A DNA stretch of 64,000 nt from Kalaharituber pfeilii (lineage: Eukaryota > Ascomycota > Pezizomycetes > Pezizales > Pezizaceae): the NCBI GenBank assembly GCA_015179045.1, contig WHUZ01000004.1, positions 1,860,001 through 1,924,000 of the forward strand. The letters run 5' to 3'. This document shows positions 30,749 through 42,470 of the stretch, in pieces; position 1 is the stretch's first letter, and each line of letters starts with the position of its first letter. The notes under the pieces were generated by a model, which made no database searches, was not told the origin of the DNA, and saw only the letters and a list, made by a program, of their open reading frames with translations. The translations under genes were made by a program, and so were the position numbers.

Positions 30749-33153
30749 AGGTGGAGTGAATTGGGGCCGAGTATTGGGGGGGGTAAGGCGTTGGATGCAT
30801 GAAATTATATATGTGGTATCCATATATTCTAGTTGAGGTTTTGTACTACTGGATGCAGAGAATTTCAGGTCTATCTGCGGGGCAATGATAAGCACAAACA
30901 TAGAGGTATGCAAAAGAAGAAAATGGAGCCATGTTATATAAGCTCCTTTGAACATGAAGACGTTGCAAGCCTTTTATTTTTTTATTTTTTAACGTTGGGA
31001 TTTGGTTGGTTTGGCTGGTAGCAATTTCTTTATGATGGCGGAGAATCGAACTGTCACGTTGGTTACCCAATACACAGGTATAGTACTTAAAGTTCGGAAG
31101 GAAACTCGGTGAAACATTTTCATAGATAGAAGAGGTGCTATACCCTTTTTTTTTTCTTTTTTTTGGTTTTTCTACGCTCTGTTATACAGGGAACGAGTGT
31201 ATTACTTTAACGTTTGCCTTCAGTGACAATACAGCCGCAATTCCGTTAATATTTGAGGGGTATAAAAGGCAAATATTAGTAAATCTCAGAAAGAAAAAAA
31301 AAAAAAAAGAAAAAATTACCAAGGATAGTTATAATTGCCCTGGTAAATAAATGCGCAGTAATTGTTGCATCTATGTTGCCATTATGTACCATGAGTGATA
31401 CATTATTTTGGACTATATCCTAATAATAGCCCTATTGACGCTCACCATCTAGGCTGGTCCCTGAGTGCCTAGTCAAATCTTGGTGCCAGTTGGAGTCTAG
31501 TACAGAGTCCAATCCAGACCACAGTCTAGTGTCAGGTCCAGCATCCATGATCCGGTGTCTTGTCCAATGAGTCCAGGCCATATGTAGATCGAAGAACATA
31601 AAGGCCGACAGTGCAGAAACTGGAAAAAAGTAGTAGGCCACATTTTAGTATTACACTGTTGGCCTAGGGAGATTCAGTATACCTGAGCCAACTACATACA
31701 TATTCATTTCCCGTAAGAGATACTATTGTGTAAATAAAAATTGGATTGCTAGATTGTTACTTCACTTTTCCCATGATATCAGGGTAACATGTTTACCCCG
31801 TTTCAGTGTATTTGAGTAAAATATATTGGATGCATCAAATCCCGCAGAATAAGAGTGAAGTATCACTAAAGTGTGTTTGATTAGATTGGAAAAGTCCAAG
31901 TAACATTATTTAGTAGCAAATAATTAAAATTAAATCATCCGGAGATGGAAGGGGTGAGGGAAGTGAATTTAAGTAACATATTTGTTCTCTGTAGAAAGAT
32001 GTCAATATGATCTTGCAATCCCAGCATCATGTATTCTGGCATTACACGAGGTAATACTTATATATATAAAAAATGTGCAATTGCTTAGTTGAGCACATGT
32101 AAGAAGGAAATAGTTGAATGTTTAGATATAGATATAACTACAATTCATGGATGCTTATGGGATTTATGGATTGGGATGTTTGATGTAGGTTGGGGAAATT
32201 GAGTGCGTTCAGGGTAGTGGGATCTATCTCGTATCAGGCATACATTTACAACCGCTAACAGATAAATGAGAGTAGTAGCGGATTGGAGCTATTTACGCAG
32301 TTAGGGAAATACCGGATTTAGAAAAAGATAAAAATAAAATAGAAATAAAATGAAGAGCAATCATATTACTCTTCTCATAATCAGAACCAAATAATAGTCT
32401 GGGCACGAGTAACATCAAATTAATTACATCCTCTGTTCCAGCGAACGTCGATCCAATTCAAGTTTTTTTTCCTCAGTTCGAACAGTTTATGTGGCGCTTC
32501 TGACAGGAAAGAGGTACATGTACGTGCTTTTGGGTAAAGAAATGTTTTGCTTTTCTTAATTTGAGCGCCCATGGCGTCTCCACGGTGTGGTACTCGGATC
32601 CAAGTCCGCCCTCTGCCCCCCCCGCCCCCCCCCGCCCCCATACGAAGAACCGGGCTTTCCCAAAAACAGGATGTGTTTTGAGATCTCCTGACAAAAAAAA
32701 TAAGACTCTGAAACAAAAGTGACAGGTAGAGAAAGACGCAAATAGTACTAGTAGTTCCGGCAACGAGAACGGGATAAGAGTGTTAAGAGCTAGTATGATA
32801 ACAGTGCACATAGCTCCAAGATTTACCTAATACCCATTTACCGATTATGGTATAGAGTCGTAATGCAAATCTTCGCTAGCAAGATGAATATCTGAATCAA
32901 ACTTGAGTTTTTACTGGAGTTACAGCGCAAAGCTGTATATATGTACGTACCCAGTAAAATTTTAGCGTTTGACGTGACTATCCATGTGAAAGTTGGACGG
33001 CTACCACGGAGCGAGACTGAAAATGTGACTTGGAGCTTGCGTAATTGGAAACTTTTTGAACAACCACGTGTGCACCTTGCCTACGCCTTACAGCGCCTTG
33101 GGGTATCTCTGCAAGGCGCAGGCGCCAGGCGTCGGCGCACTGAGGGCAAAATA
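30749..33153. other. gene-poor stretch, C-run at 32,616-32,639
   Basis: The first few hundred bases are likely the Kelch-BTB 3'UTR. A-runs lie at 31,289-31,312. 32,616-32,639 is C8-G-C9-G-C5 (G-rich on the minus strand). No coding frame is supported. Confidence 0.4.
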
Positions 33154-33927
33154 CAGCCTACCCTAGTCTCATAACCAAGCCTACCCTTGCTATACCGAAT
33201 GGCCTCAGCCTTGCTATACCGGACGCCCTAACAATTCTGGACCAGACAGAAACAGGCACCTCCCTGTCTCCATACAAATAATATTTGCTGTACCGGATAC
33301 ACTGATACTAATACATCTTAGACTACCCCATTTCACACTTGGCTGTTATCACTGCTGCCACCACTGCTACCACTAGCTCTACTATCACTGCTGCTACTGC
33401 ACTTGCTACAACATTGTTCAAGTAATGGAAACTGGGCACTTCGTTGCTTCTTTTCCATGTCCCATTTCCGAGATTAGTTGCTAACTGCTTATCACTCTAT
33501 TTCAAAATATTTGACAAAGTAGATACAGTTACTGGTTGGCCTAAAATAGAAGATTAGATAGTTAGGATAACAAAGTTAAGTTAAAGTACAGTAACCTTAC
33601 CAACTTATCTTGAAAATGCTTACCAAATTCACTTAACTTTTCTTTCGCATATTTTGATTCTAGTCAATGTTTGCATATTTGATGCTTCTCGAGCATACTT
33701 GAGGCCCAATGTTTTTCTAGATTTTGTGAGTGACCCATATTGATGTCTTTGACTGGGTATGTGAACAAGTTGACATTTACTTCATTCATTTCCTATTTCA
33801 GCAATTATTTGAAGTTACAAAATTCTATCACCCCTCTGTCTGCCAACATTTTATCCTAGACCGGAACCTTGCTATACCGGACGAAAAGTGCCCGATTTTA
33901 GCGATCCGGTATAGCAAGGGTAGACTG
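33154..33927. mobile_element. pogo-type non-autonomous element, second family (774 bp)
   Basis: The right end is ccggtatagcaagggtagac plus tg followed by TA. The left end starts cagcctaccc after TA but has about 22 bp of extra sequence with a duplicated cctaccc before ttgctataccg. Subterminal ttgctataccgga motifs occur at both ends. No transposase. Confidence 0.7.
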
Positions 33928-34174
33928 TAACAATTTAATTGTATAATTATACAAATTAGGGCCCAGGATCCTATTCCTCGGAATACGGAATAGCATCTCC
34001 GAATAATATATATCAGTAATCATGCGACACAAACCGTTTACCTTATTATTATAAAACCCTTGCAACCGTTTTGTAATAGAAGTATCAGCACCCACGATGC
34101 CCCCCATGGAAAGTGGAATTTCAACTGGGAGCACTCAAATCTTACGCCGCATCGCTTCTCCTCTCCTTCCAATA

Positions 34175-34650
34175 CAGTCCGACCTTGCTATAATGAACCC
34201 TGCTATAGTGAAAACCTTGCTATTATGAATACACCCATGTTATAGTGGCAGATGAAATCCATAGAAACCCCCCTGCTATTTTCTTACCCCCTGTGCACCA
34301 GTGATTCCCGAGCAGCTCAGCAAACAGCAACTATGTCACTAAGTACTAGACCAAGTTGTGAATGTCTGTTCCTTCCGGATAAGTTGTTGGTATGAATGCT
34401 CGCCGCTTGCTAGTATACATCTTGACTGTTAGCATCCTGATGACGGGTCTCAATCTACTCCTGATTTACTTCTAATTTATATTCTTCTCCCACTATCACT
34501 GCTCCTTACACTTCTATATTCATTCCTATTCATCACTACCACCATTGCCCCATTCAAATTGATTTCTTAATAATGTGGCTATTGCCATTACTAGTTGCTC
34601 AAGACTCCGCAAAGACTATATGACTAAATTGCCCCAATTTTCTATATTAA
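34175..34650. mobile_element. right-truncated copy of the 5,628 element
   Basis: Starts after TA with cagtccgaccttgctataat and follows the 5628-6422 sequence (gcaccagtgattc, gcaactatgtc, gactatatgactaa), then breaks before the right inverted repeat at ttttctatattaaag. Confidence 0.8.
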
Positions 34651-35567
34651 AGCTAGTCTCATGCCGGGTCGCTCGCCAAGACTTAGTCAACAGCCCACCT
34701 TCCTTTTTCGGTTGTTCGCCTATGCTATGATACTGAGACACAATTCTATCATGGTGTCGTGCCGAGCCAGGCGATCCCAGCAAACCCTTCGGCAGATTGT
34801 CAGTGGGGTGGGAAAAGCGCCGATACTTGCTTGATTCGGAGAGTGCATTCTTGCAACCATAGCCCCGGGTAGAATGCCCGAACCCCGCAATAGGTGGAGG
34901 AAATACCAGAGAGTAAGTACCGAAATTCGCAAATCGAGGCTAGGTGGGTGGATATTTATTTTCCAAAACACATAAGCAATAAAATAAATATAGAGAAGCA
35001 TGATACAAACGAAAATAAAGACGAGGTACAAGTGATATTTTGTTTTTTTCTTGGTTACAAAATTTCTAACTTCCATTGCCGTTTTGGTTCCCAGGCTACA
35101 TATTCTCGTGTCGCTGGAGCTAGCTATGATTAAGTTCATGTTTTCTAATAAAACATATGTTTATCTATTTTGTTGTAACTACCGAATTATTACCACTTAA
35201 ATACAATATAGCGATACTCCCGACCGCGACGGGCGTGATCATCACATACAACCTCTATCAACATCAATGGTATGGAAACGCAACGTCATTGATGCACCAT
35301 TCAATGCCAGGTAGCACATGAGACGACTTTCGGATCCCAAATCAGTACAGCTCCCCCGGTGCTAATATCTTCACGATCAGAATCACGATCCACGAATCAA
35401 ATCAAATCCCTTCGCGCACCGGGAATGCAAATACGGATTAGAGCAAATCAGCTTCTTACCAAGTTGTGTTATCCTTGGTGAAACAGGCTGCCACGCGACC
35501 ATCTATGCACCTTGGAAAGTACACAAATTTCGCTTTACGGGTCCTGATGCAGAGCGATTGTAAATAC
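34651..35567. other. no recognisable gene
   Basis: Short frames only. Nothing supported. Confidence 0.3.
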
Positions 35568-36210
35568 AGAAAACCTTTTTTTTCCCCTGTTTTCATGACG
35601 CCACTGAGATTTTTCCCCTGTTCAAGTTTTGGATGATCAACTAATACTATATTATTTAGTCTATTCATAATATTACATATCATGACATTTCAATGCAATA
35701 AGGCATTGATTCTAGTGAAATATGTGACTATTGAACTTCAATGCAGTCGCATATTGACATATAATACAATATATCTTGTCGCATATATTATATATATCTA
35801 GTTGCATATTGTATATATATTCTGGTTATATATTTTACATTCTAGTTGCATATTTTATTTCAAGTTCATAATACGAGAATATTACATAGAACCACAATAT
35901 TAAAATGGATTAAATAAAGTTCTTATTGCATTATTAAAGTTCAATATAATATTCTGATAGCATATTTTATTGCGAACTTGAAAAAAATATGTGACTAGAA
36001 ATTATATATTGAATATGCAACTATATTGAAGGTTTAATGGTTGGATATTTCACTATATATGAGTAGAATTAAGGATTTATTGCATTGGCGTACAATGCTA
36101 TGTAATATTATGAATAGACTAAATAATATAGTATTAGTTGATCATCCGAAACTTGAACAGGGGAAAAATCTCAGTGGCGTCATGAAAACAGGGGAAAAAA
36201 AAGGTTTTCT
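35568..36210. mobile_element. 643-bp element with 112-bp near-perfect inverted repeats
   Basis: Arms 35568-35679 and 36099-36210 are inverted copies with one mismatch (ttttgg versus ttccgg region). The 420-bp core is AT-rich with repeated agttgcatattgtatata-like motifs. The arms encode mirror-image short peptides, which is an artefact of the repeat. No target duplication was recognised at the edges. Confidence 0.8.
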
Positions 36211-39200
36211 CGAGCACTGTGCATACTTAGCGCAATCGAGAACACCAATAGACGCATCGACCTGAATTGGAACCAGATATTTGATGCCCGGTGAGGTTGT
36301 GGTCCCGAGTAAAATTGAGCGCTTGCGTACCATGCCAATTCACAACCTCATAAAAATGGAACTAACTAGTTCCTGTGAAGAACCTGACGTGACAGAATGC
36401 CGGTTTGGAAAAGGAGCAATCTGTCAGTTCTCGGAAGATATATCAACTTGTTCCTTCATACGGGTGTGTTGCAGCAGATCAAAGGCATATATAGACTTGT
36501 AATAAAGCTTCATTGGAATTGCACATCTAATACCAGATAAAAATTTAGCCAGCCAATAGATTATCATCTTTAGCAATACCTACTTTATCCCTCAGACATG
36601 CCCAACTGGGACTCAATGGAGAAGCTTCAGCGGGTTCATAGATGTCCTGTTGGTTAATTAATATAAGAGTAATGAAAATAAAACCAAAGCTCGGCTTTTA
36701 ACCTAATGCCGTGGTAAAGCCGAAGTTACCGCGCCAGAATGCTCCAGAGTGAGTATGGAAAGCAATATCGAGTTTTTACACAAAGGTCAGACCGGTTGTG
36801 AGACTAGAGGTGATAATAGAGTGCGCTTATTGTGTCATAGTTTTCTTCCGGGCCGGAGATAGTGATTTGGCTAGAGTGTAACGAAGCCAGACCGTCTGCG
36901 GGAAGTCCATAGTTACTTGGCAGGGAAGTACGACATCTGCTATGGAACTTGAAGAGTGGTGTCGTGAATGGCTGCACCGGGGCCGAAATCTAGCTTCTAA
37001 ATATAATAAGAAGAAATAAAAATTAAGAAAACTAAAAAACTCAGAGGAGAAAGTATTTCCAGGGGCTGTTTTTATCTTTCCCGAAAATAAAAATAAAAAT
37101 AAAAATTTATTTTTTTTATTTTTCTTTATCTACTGTAGTGCAAGGATGCTTAGACGTTATCAAGTGGGTACTTTATCCTGTTGGCTCAGAAAAACCACAG
37201 GTGAAGCAATGATCTGTGAGTATTTTGTGTGAAATCAGCAAATCGATCTAGACTAGGGTAGCAGGGTGATATCGAACTACGGAAAATCGGAGCTTGAGTT
37301 ATTCCGATTACTTGAATGAACTGAGCTGGGCACTTGAGTACAGAAGGAACAGAAATTTCTGCAAGGCAAGCCAGGTGGCCGAACCTGCGCAGAAGAGTAT
37401 CGAGAACACGTCAAGTCGTGAGGCAAGGGGTTCTGATCTCAACAAATTGAATATTTTGATTGTCGGAATATTTAGCTGGTCTTGTTGCCAATGGCAAGAA
37501 CACGGTTTCAAGGTCCACCCTGTAGGGAAATAGGATGATTTTGGCCCCCCAAGCGGGGATATAAAGTGCAAATCTGCTTCAACAGGGATTGTTCATTACT
37601 GCTTTGTGGAATCAGGGGAGGTCTCGAGAGAACTGTGTGCTGCATCCCGTTACGGCTCATTCTGCTTTGATAATTGGATCCACGATTCATGTTATCAGAG
37701 TATTCACCTTGGAACACTTAGATGCAGGATCTGCGTCATTGTGGCGAACGTTGTAGAGGGTCAATGCGGACAGTGTTGCGGGGAGTCCGTACTCACAGTT
37801 TTACCTAGCTTTACTGGACGACCCTGGACGGTTTTTGCAATTTACATACAAAAAAATTAACTACTGTATACAGGATGCCCAGTTAAACCGGACCAGACAA
37901 CAAAACTATAGACTTTTAATTCAAATACATCTGATATAACGGACTTTTGGCAAGCGCAGAGAATTGCCAGTCCACTACGTAGGTTGAAAAGATAGTTAAC
38001 TAGCAATGCCTCCTAGTCCTCCGCGCAACTCATAACTGCAACCATCCCCGTACGGCCATCCTATACCGTAAGCATGCGCTCCACACATATTCTGCTGCGC
38101 ACTGCTCTCATATGAGTGTTATGCACTCCACTCAGCACTCCCTGGGTGGGCCTTAACATGTAATAGATATTTGTATGCTCCGCTCAGCAGCGTACTGAGT
38201 GGGCCGCCATAGAAGGTTACAGGTCACCATAATCGTCGTAGCTGAACCGTAGGTAGCATTACATGCATATGATATACAAGTACAATAGCAATAAGTATCA
38301 CTATCCGCAACTCTCTATACTTACTGCTCTATTGCTCTCATGCCCAGATGGCAACCCTGTAACCTCATTGCGCAGTTCACACTTATGGTGGAGAGTAATG
38401 TCAAGATAATCTCACAAAAATGCCCCCAAAATATGCAGTGTGATATTAGAATTCACAAGTAAAAAAGTAATTTCAGAGATAGCTAGGTGATGCCTTCAAA
38501 CTAGGCTACAGACTATGGCTTGGTGATCACCACTTGCCCCTCCTTGTCTAGCGGTACGAATAAATGCATGAGTATTGTGGGTGCTCCCTTTGCATTTGCC
38601 GTATGTGGAGCGAAACAGAAACATGGCTACTAGAAGCGAGGTGATAGCCGTGAATCGTTTCTGCGGTTGGGTGGTTGGGGTTGTAGGTATGATAGTCTCG
38701 TAACCAGGCTTGGGGCTGGGGGGGAGCTCTGGCCTGTGGTATGATAGTTTCAAATGAGAACGTCGCGCTCGGGCCTCAATCCACGCCCCATGTGAGGAGG
38801 GAAAATACGCCGAACACAGGTTTGTTGTGTCCCTGGGAAGGCGCTGACCTAGTCTGGTCACGAGACTAGTGGGAAGGGGGTTGTATAGCTCCCACCCCCA
38901 TGGATTACGGGACCTTAGACTTGCTTTACCATCGCACGTCCCTGGTGCATTACTTACTGCATCCGTGAATGGTAAGGCAAGAAAAGAAGTGGATGAAGGA
39001 GAAGTCGGTTCTGGTGGATTGTTTGAGTGGGTTTGAGCAATGGAGATATTATGCAGAAGGACGCGGTCATTGGGTATGGAGAGTTTATTACAGTTTGTGC
39101 GGTAGCGGGTGGTAAGTCATACGACGGTGCAGTCATATACTAGGTTGTAGCATCTTGGCATCCGCATCCGTCACTGAAGTTGTGAATCACAATTCACCAG

Positions 39201-39322
39201 ACACACTACGCATCGGCATTCCCAAAATACCTATCCTTCGACCTCACAGGTCACGTTGGCTTCTGCTTCGCCTTGCATGGATGAAACGGCAACTGCAAGG
39301 CTAGCTCGTGAGAACCTCAGTA
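36211..39322. other. gene-poor stretch
   Basis: No supported gene. An ATAAAAATA-rich tract lies at 37,083-37,120. Around 37,860-37,990 a fragment (gatgcccagttaaaccggac, ctgatataacggac) recalls pogo-type subterminal motifs but lacks a partner end. A minus frame at 38,496-38,861 (121 codons) has a hydrophobic segment but no family I recognise. Confidence 0.35.
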
Positions 39323-39545
39323 TCCCTCGGGCACGTGAAATCGTCAAATTTCGTCCCACCCAAAAACGGATTAAAACTTCTTCTTGGGAGTATCTGTGCA
39401 CAGCACAAAAACATCTACTGGCCAATGGAAGCCTCGAATTTTGGCTCGTCACAGACTCTGCAGGGGTACCTGTCGTCATTTGAGCTCCATAACCAAGCTC
39501 TTTTGGGGTGAGGCGAAATTTTAACGATTTCGTGTGCCCGAGGGA
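39323..39545. mobile_element. 223-bp MITE, copy 1
   Basis: Inverted ends tccctcgggcacgtgaaatc and the complement ending cccgaggga, extended inward by aaatttcgtcccacc on the left and ggtgaggcgaaatttt on the right. The same element in opposite orientation is at 51,538-51,758. Confidence 0.85.
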
Positions 39546-41681
39546 TCCTAAGTATGCACTGCAACCTGTGTGATATCCCTGTCCCTAAAGTGGCAAAGTT
39601 TGGCCGTGTCCATGGACTCGGAATTCCCGAGCTTGAGATTTCAGTTGATACATCATAGGCTTGTATTCCAGGCGCTGATTACGGATTGCCCTGTGAAGAC
39701 TAGGACTCCTATGAATGTTGGGATTCAGGACAAGTTGATATGACACGATGCCCAGGTAATCACTGCATTACTTCACTCACCCTGATGTATGTTGGCTCTG
39801 CATCAAGAGTATCTAAGCCAGCCAGAAAAAAGCAGATGCTCCTTTGTTATGAAACTACAGATACCCAACAATCTACTGGTACTGGGCTCTTATTACGGTC
39901 TATAGGTTACAAGAATTGCTACCTGCTTTATAACTAGTTGTCTTTGCGCTTATAACCATGGGCAAGCATGTCATCACAGATCAATCTTTTCAATATGAAT
40001 TGGTTTTGCTAACATTTTTAAATTACAATGACAAGGCTGGCAACCATCAAGTTATCGAAAGATTTATTTCGGCTAGCTAGAGAGCTTATTGTAGCATGTT
40101 CCGCAATATTTGGTATCGCTCCACTGACGATGTACTCAGGTACCATAGGCAACTCATCTACATTCGAAATGTTCTGAATTTTGCGAAATACATGCTAACC
40201 CGCGTCCAAAATCGAACAGACTTCCCATGCGTATGTCTGCACCCGAACTGTCATTTCGGAGTCATGGTGTTTTGTGTAAGCATCTGTCTGCACAAAGTAC
40301 CCCTACGGTAGCTCATCTCTACTAAACAGCTTGTTCTTGTTACACAAACAGAATTCTTGAACTGGTAAACCTATTGATACGACTGTGACAGGCCCAGGCG
40401 CTTGCGGCGGTGAGTAGCACCAGAATCTCTCAAAGTTCTAACGGCTAGCCGCGCAATAAAGGTTCAAGCTTGACTGAGCTGACTAAGCATTTGTGTCGTA
40501 AGAGCTGGGCCCTTTTCCACAGAGTTTGCTTTGTGGGACCCTAGGCGCTGTTAAGAGGGGTCGTGTTTAAAAATACAGCCCCGGTTCGCGGGTCAGATCA
40601 ATAAGCGCAGGGCTGCGCGACCTCAAATCAAACAGCATAAGCGAGCGCGAAAGGCGACTGCTGGAAGTCCCAGCAGCACGGGACTTCCAGCAGTCGACGC
40701 CAGTTTCGTTGGCTGGGTGCAGGGCAGGGAGGTGCAGTGTGAACAGCTGGGTGCATGCATGCAGGCGAGTTACCAGCAGGGATGATGCCAGCTGGGGTCA
40801 GGATACTAGCGCACCAGGCGGCACACTATTGGCAGGGCCAAACAAACATGGACTCAGCTGAGCCATACTGCAAACAGACTTACAGACAAATTCCCATGTC
40901 CGGTAAGATCGCCACTACGCGCGCCTCAACTGGTATCTCACTAGTACCATGTGGGCTTGGTTTGGACAGACGCAGAGACAAAGGGAGAGAGACCGTGCGA
41001 GACGAGGGTGTCCCCAACTGTTTGCGTACCTAGTGACGAGAGTGGTGACATCTGGCGAAGGTTGAAAAAAACACTTAGCTAAAGTGAGTGGTGGGGCGGG
41101 CCTGCAGACTAAGCGGCCCCAGGCAGCCAGGAGTCAAGAACACGGGGAATCATGAGAAACACAGCTTCGTGCTGTACCTTACAACCACTGCTTCGTCTGG
41201 TGCTCGAGAGTGCAGGCAACAGGCAGAGCTGCATTGTTCTGTGTTCTGGAATGCGGCTTTCTTGCACGTAAACCGCATTTTGGAACCGGGATACCGGAAT
41301 GTCCCAGCAAGCTTAGTTTGGTTGCCTGGACCACACATGGTTGGTTACCCGCTGCCACAATAGGGCGCCACTATTGTCAGCAAGCACCAAAACCAACATC
41401 GCCCCCTACAAGAGGCTCCCCTCAATTACTCGCCCAGGTCAGAGCGAGCTTTCATTTCACCCCAGCCAAAATAATTTGACCAGGCACACCATTATTAGTT
41501 CCACTCCTGCCGGTTTCATTTGGGGTGCAGTTCACGGCGCAATATATACTTCTATCACTTCCTGTTGATTTGTATACAAAGTTACAACGTGCAATCAACA
41601 ACTTGCCAGATTGAACTCGTTGCTCAACAATCCAGCCAAGCTGGACGGCAGCACAACCGTCCACGTGATACGGCCTCGTGA
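39546..41681. other. gene-poor stretch with a 17-bp hairpin
   Basis: No supported gene. The only clear structure is the hairpin at 40,655-40,696. GC content is higher at 40,540-41,000. Confidence 0.35.
40655..40696. repeat. perfect 17-bp inverted repeat, 8-nt loop
   Basis: Arms cgactgctggaagtccc (40655-40671) and gggacttccagcagtcg (40680-40696), loop agcagcac. Confidence 0.95.
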
Positions 41682-42470
41682 ATGACCTCCTACAGTCAGG
41701 TCTCCGAAGGGGAGGACCGACATGAACAGTTCGGCAGTCTGGGTCAGCAATCGTCCTTAGAGATTGATACATTCAAATCCGAATTTCCTCCATCTGAAGA
41801 ATTCTATGCCGAGGTATCGGATAAAGACTTCACGAAGGATGTGATCGACAATGATGCTACAATGCAGGTGGATGAAGAAGAGATGGCAGTTGGGCATGCA
41901 TTACTACGTGAAGCAATAAGACGAATGAGGGACCGCCGGCGTGAAGGATATGAAGACAAGGCAAGGGTCCAGAGGAAGATCGGAAGAAGAAAGGTCAAGG
42001 CAATACGACAAAGGGTCAGAAAGGGCCATAAAGAGCATCGAGATACAGAGCTGGAGCCCGAAGAAACTGTTCCGGCATCGTATAATGATTGCTCTCCAGT
42101 GTACGGCTCTTCATCGACTTCCGATGCAGTATACAATCCGCCATCTCCTGCAAATACGCCGTTAGCAACGTCGACTGCCAATCTACTTGCAGAACTCAGG
42201 GCGATAGAGAAGAGCCCGCCAAAGAACCCTCCAAAGGTAGTTCTCGATTATGATATCGCGATGGAGTCTCCTGTTTCTAGCCCTATGATACTGTCGAACA
42301 AGGAAAGAGGATTACGGATTATGGAAGCTGCACCGATACTCCACCGGCGTTTTGTAGACATGATGGATTATCAAAGGGAGAATAAGGGGCCTTCACATGG
42401 CCCCTTCGATCTTCATGAGGAAGACCGTGGCGATATGTCATGCCGAATAAGTGAAACACCGTCACCATGA
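41682..42470 (+). CDS. hypothetical protein, 262 aa, orphan
   Basis: A single open frame from ATG 41682, which overlaps an upstream in-phase stop only 4 nt before. Composition: acidic N-terminal third (residues 1-70), a strongly basic helical middle (about 75-125: REAIRRMRDRRREGYEDKAR, IGRRKVKAIRQRVRKGHKEH), then a Ser/Pro-rich part and an amphipathic segment ILSNKERGLRIMEAAPILHR. There is no signal peptide or membrane span. The basic helix could bind nucleic acid or a partner, but no family is recognised. The length of the frame in otherwise stop-dense DNA is the main support. It could be a lineage-specific gene. Confidence 0.5.
   Translation: MTSYSQVSEGEDRHEQFGSLGQQSSLEIDTFKSEFPPSEEFYAEVSDKDFTKDVIDNDATMQVDEEEMAVGHALLREAIRRMRDRRREGYEDKARVQRKIGRRKVKAIRQRVRKGHKEHRDTELEPEETVPASYNDCSPVYGSSSTSDAVYNPPSPANTPLATSTANLLAELRAIEKSPPKNPPKVVLDYDIAMESPVSSPMILSNKERGLRIMEAAPILHRRFVDMMDYQRENKGPSHGPFDLHEEDRGDMSCRISETPSP

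Noticed and set aside
35456..36265. Two matching short peptides on opposite strands
   Set aside because: They are the two arms of one inverted repeat, not genes.
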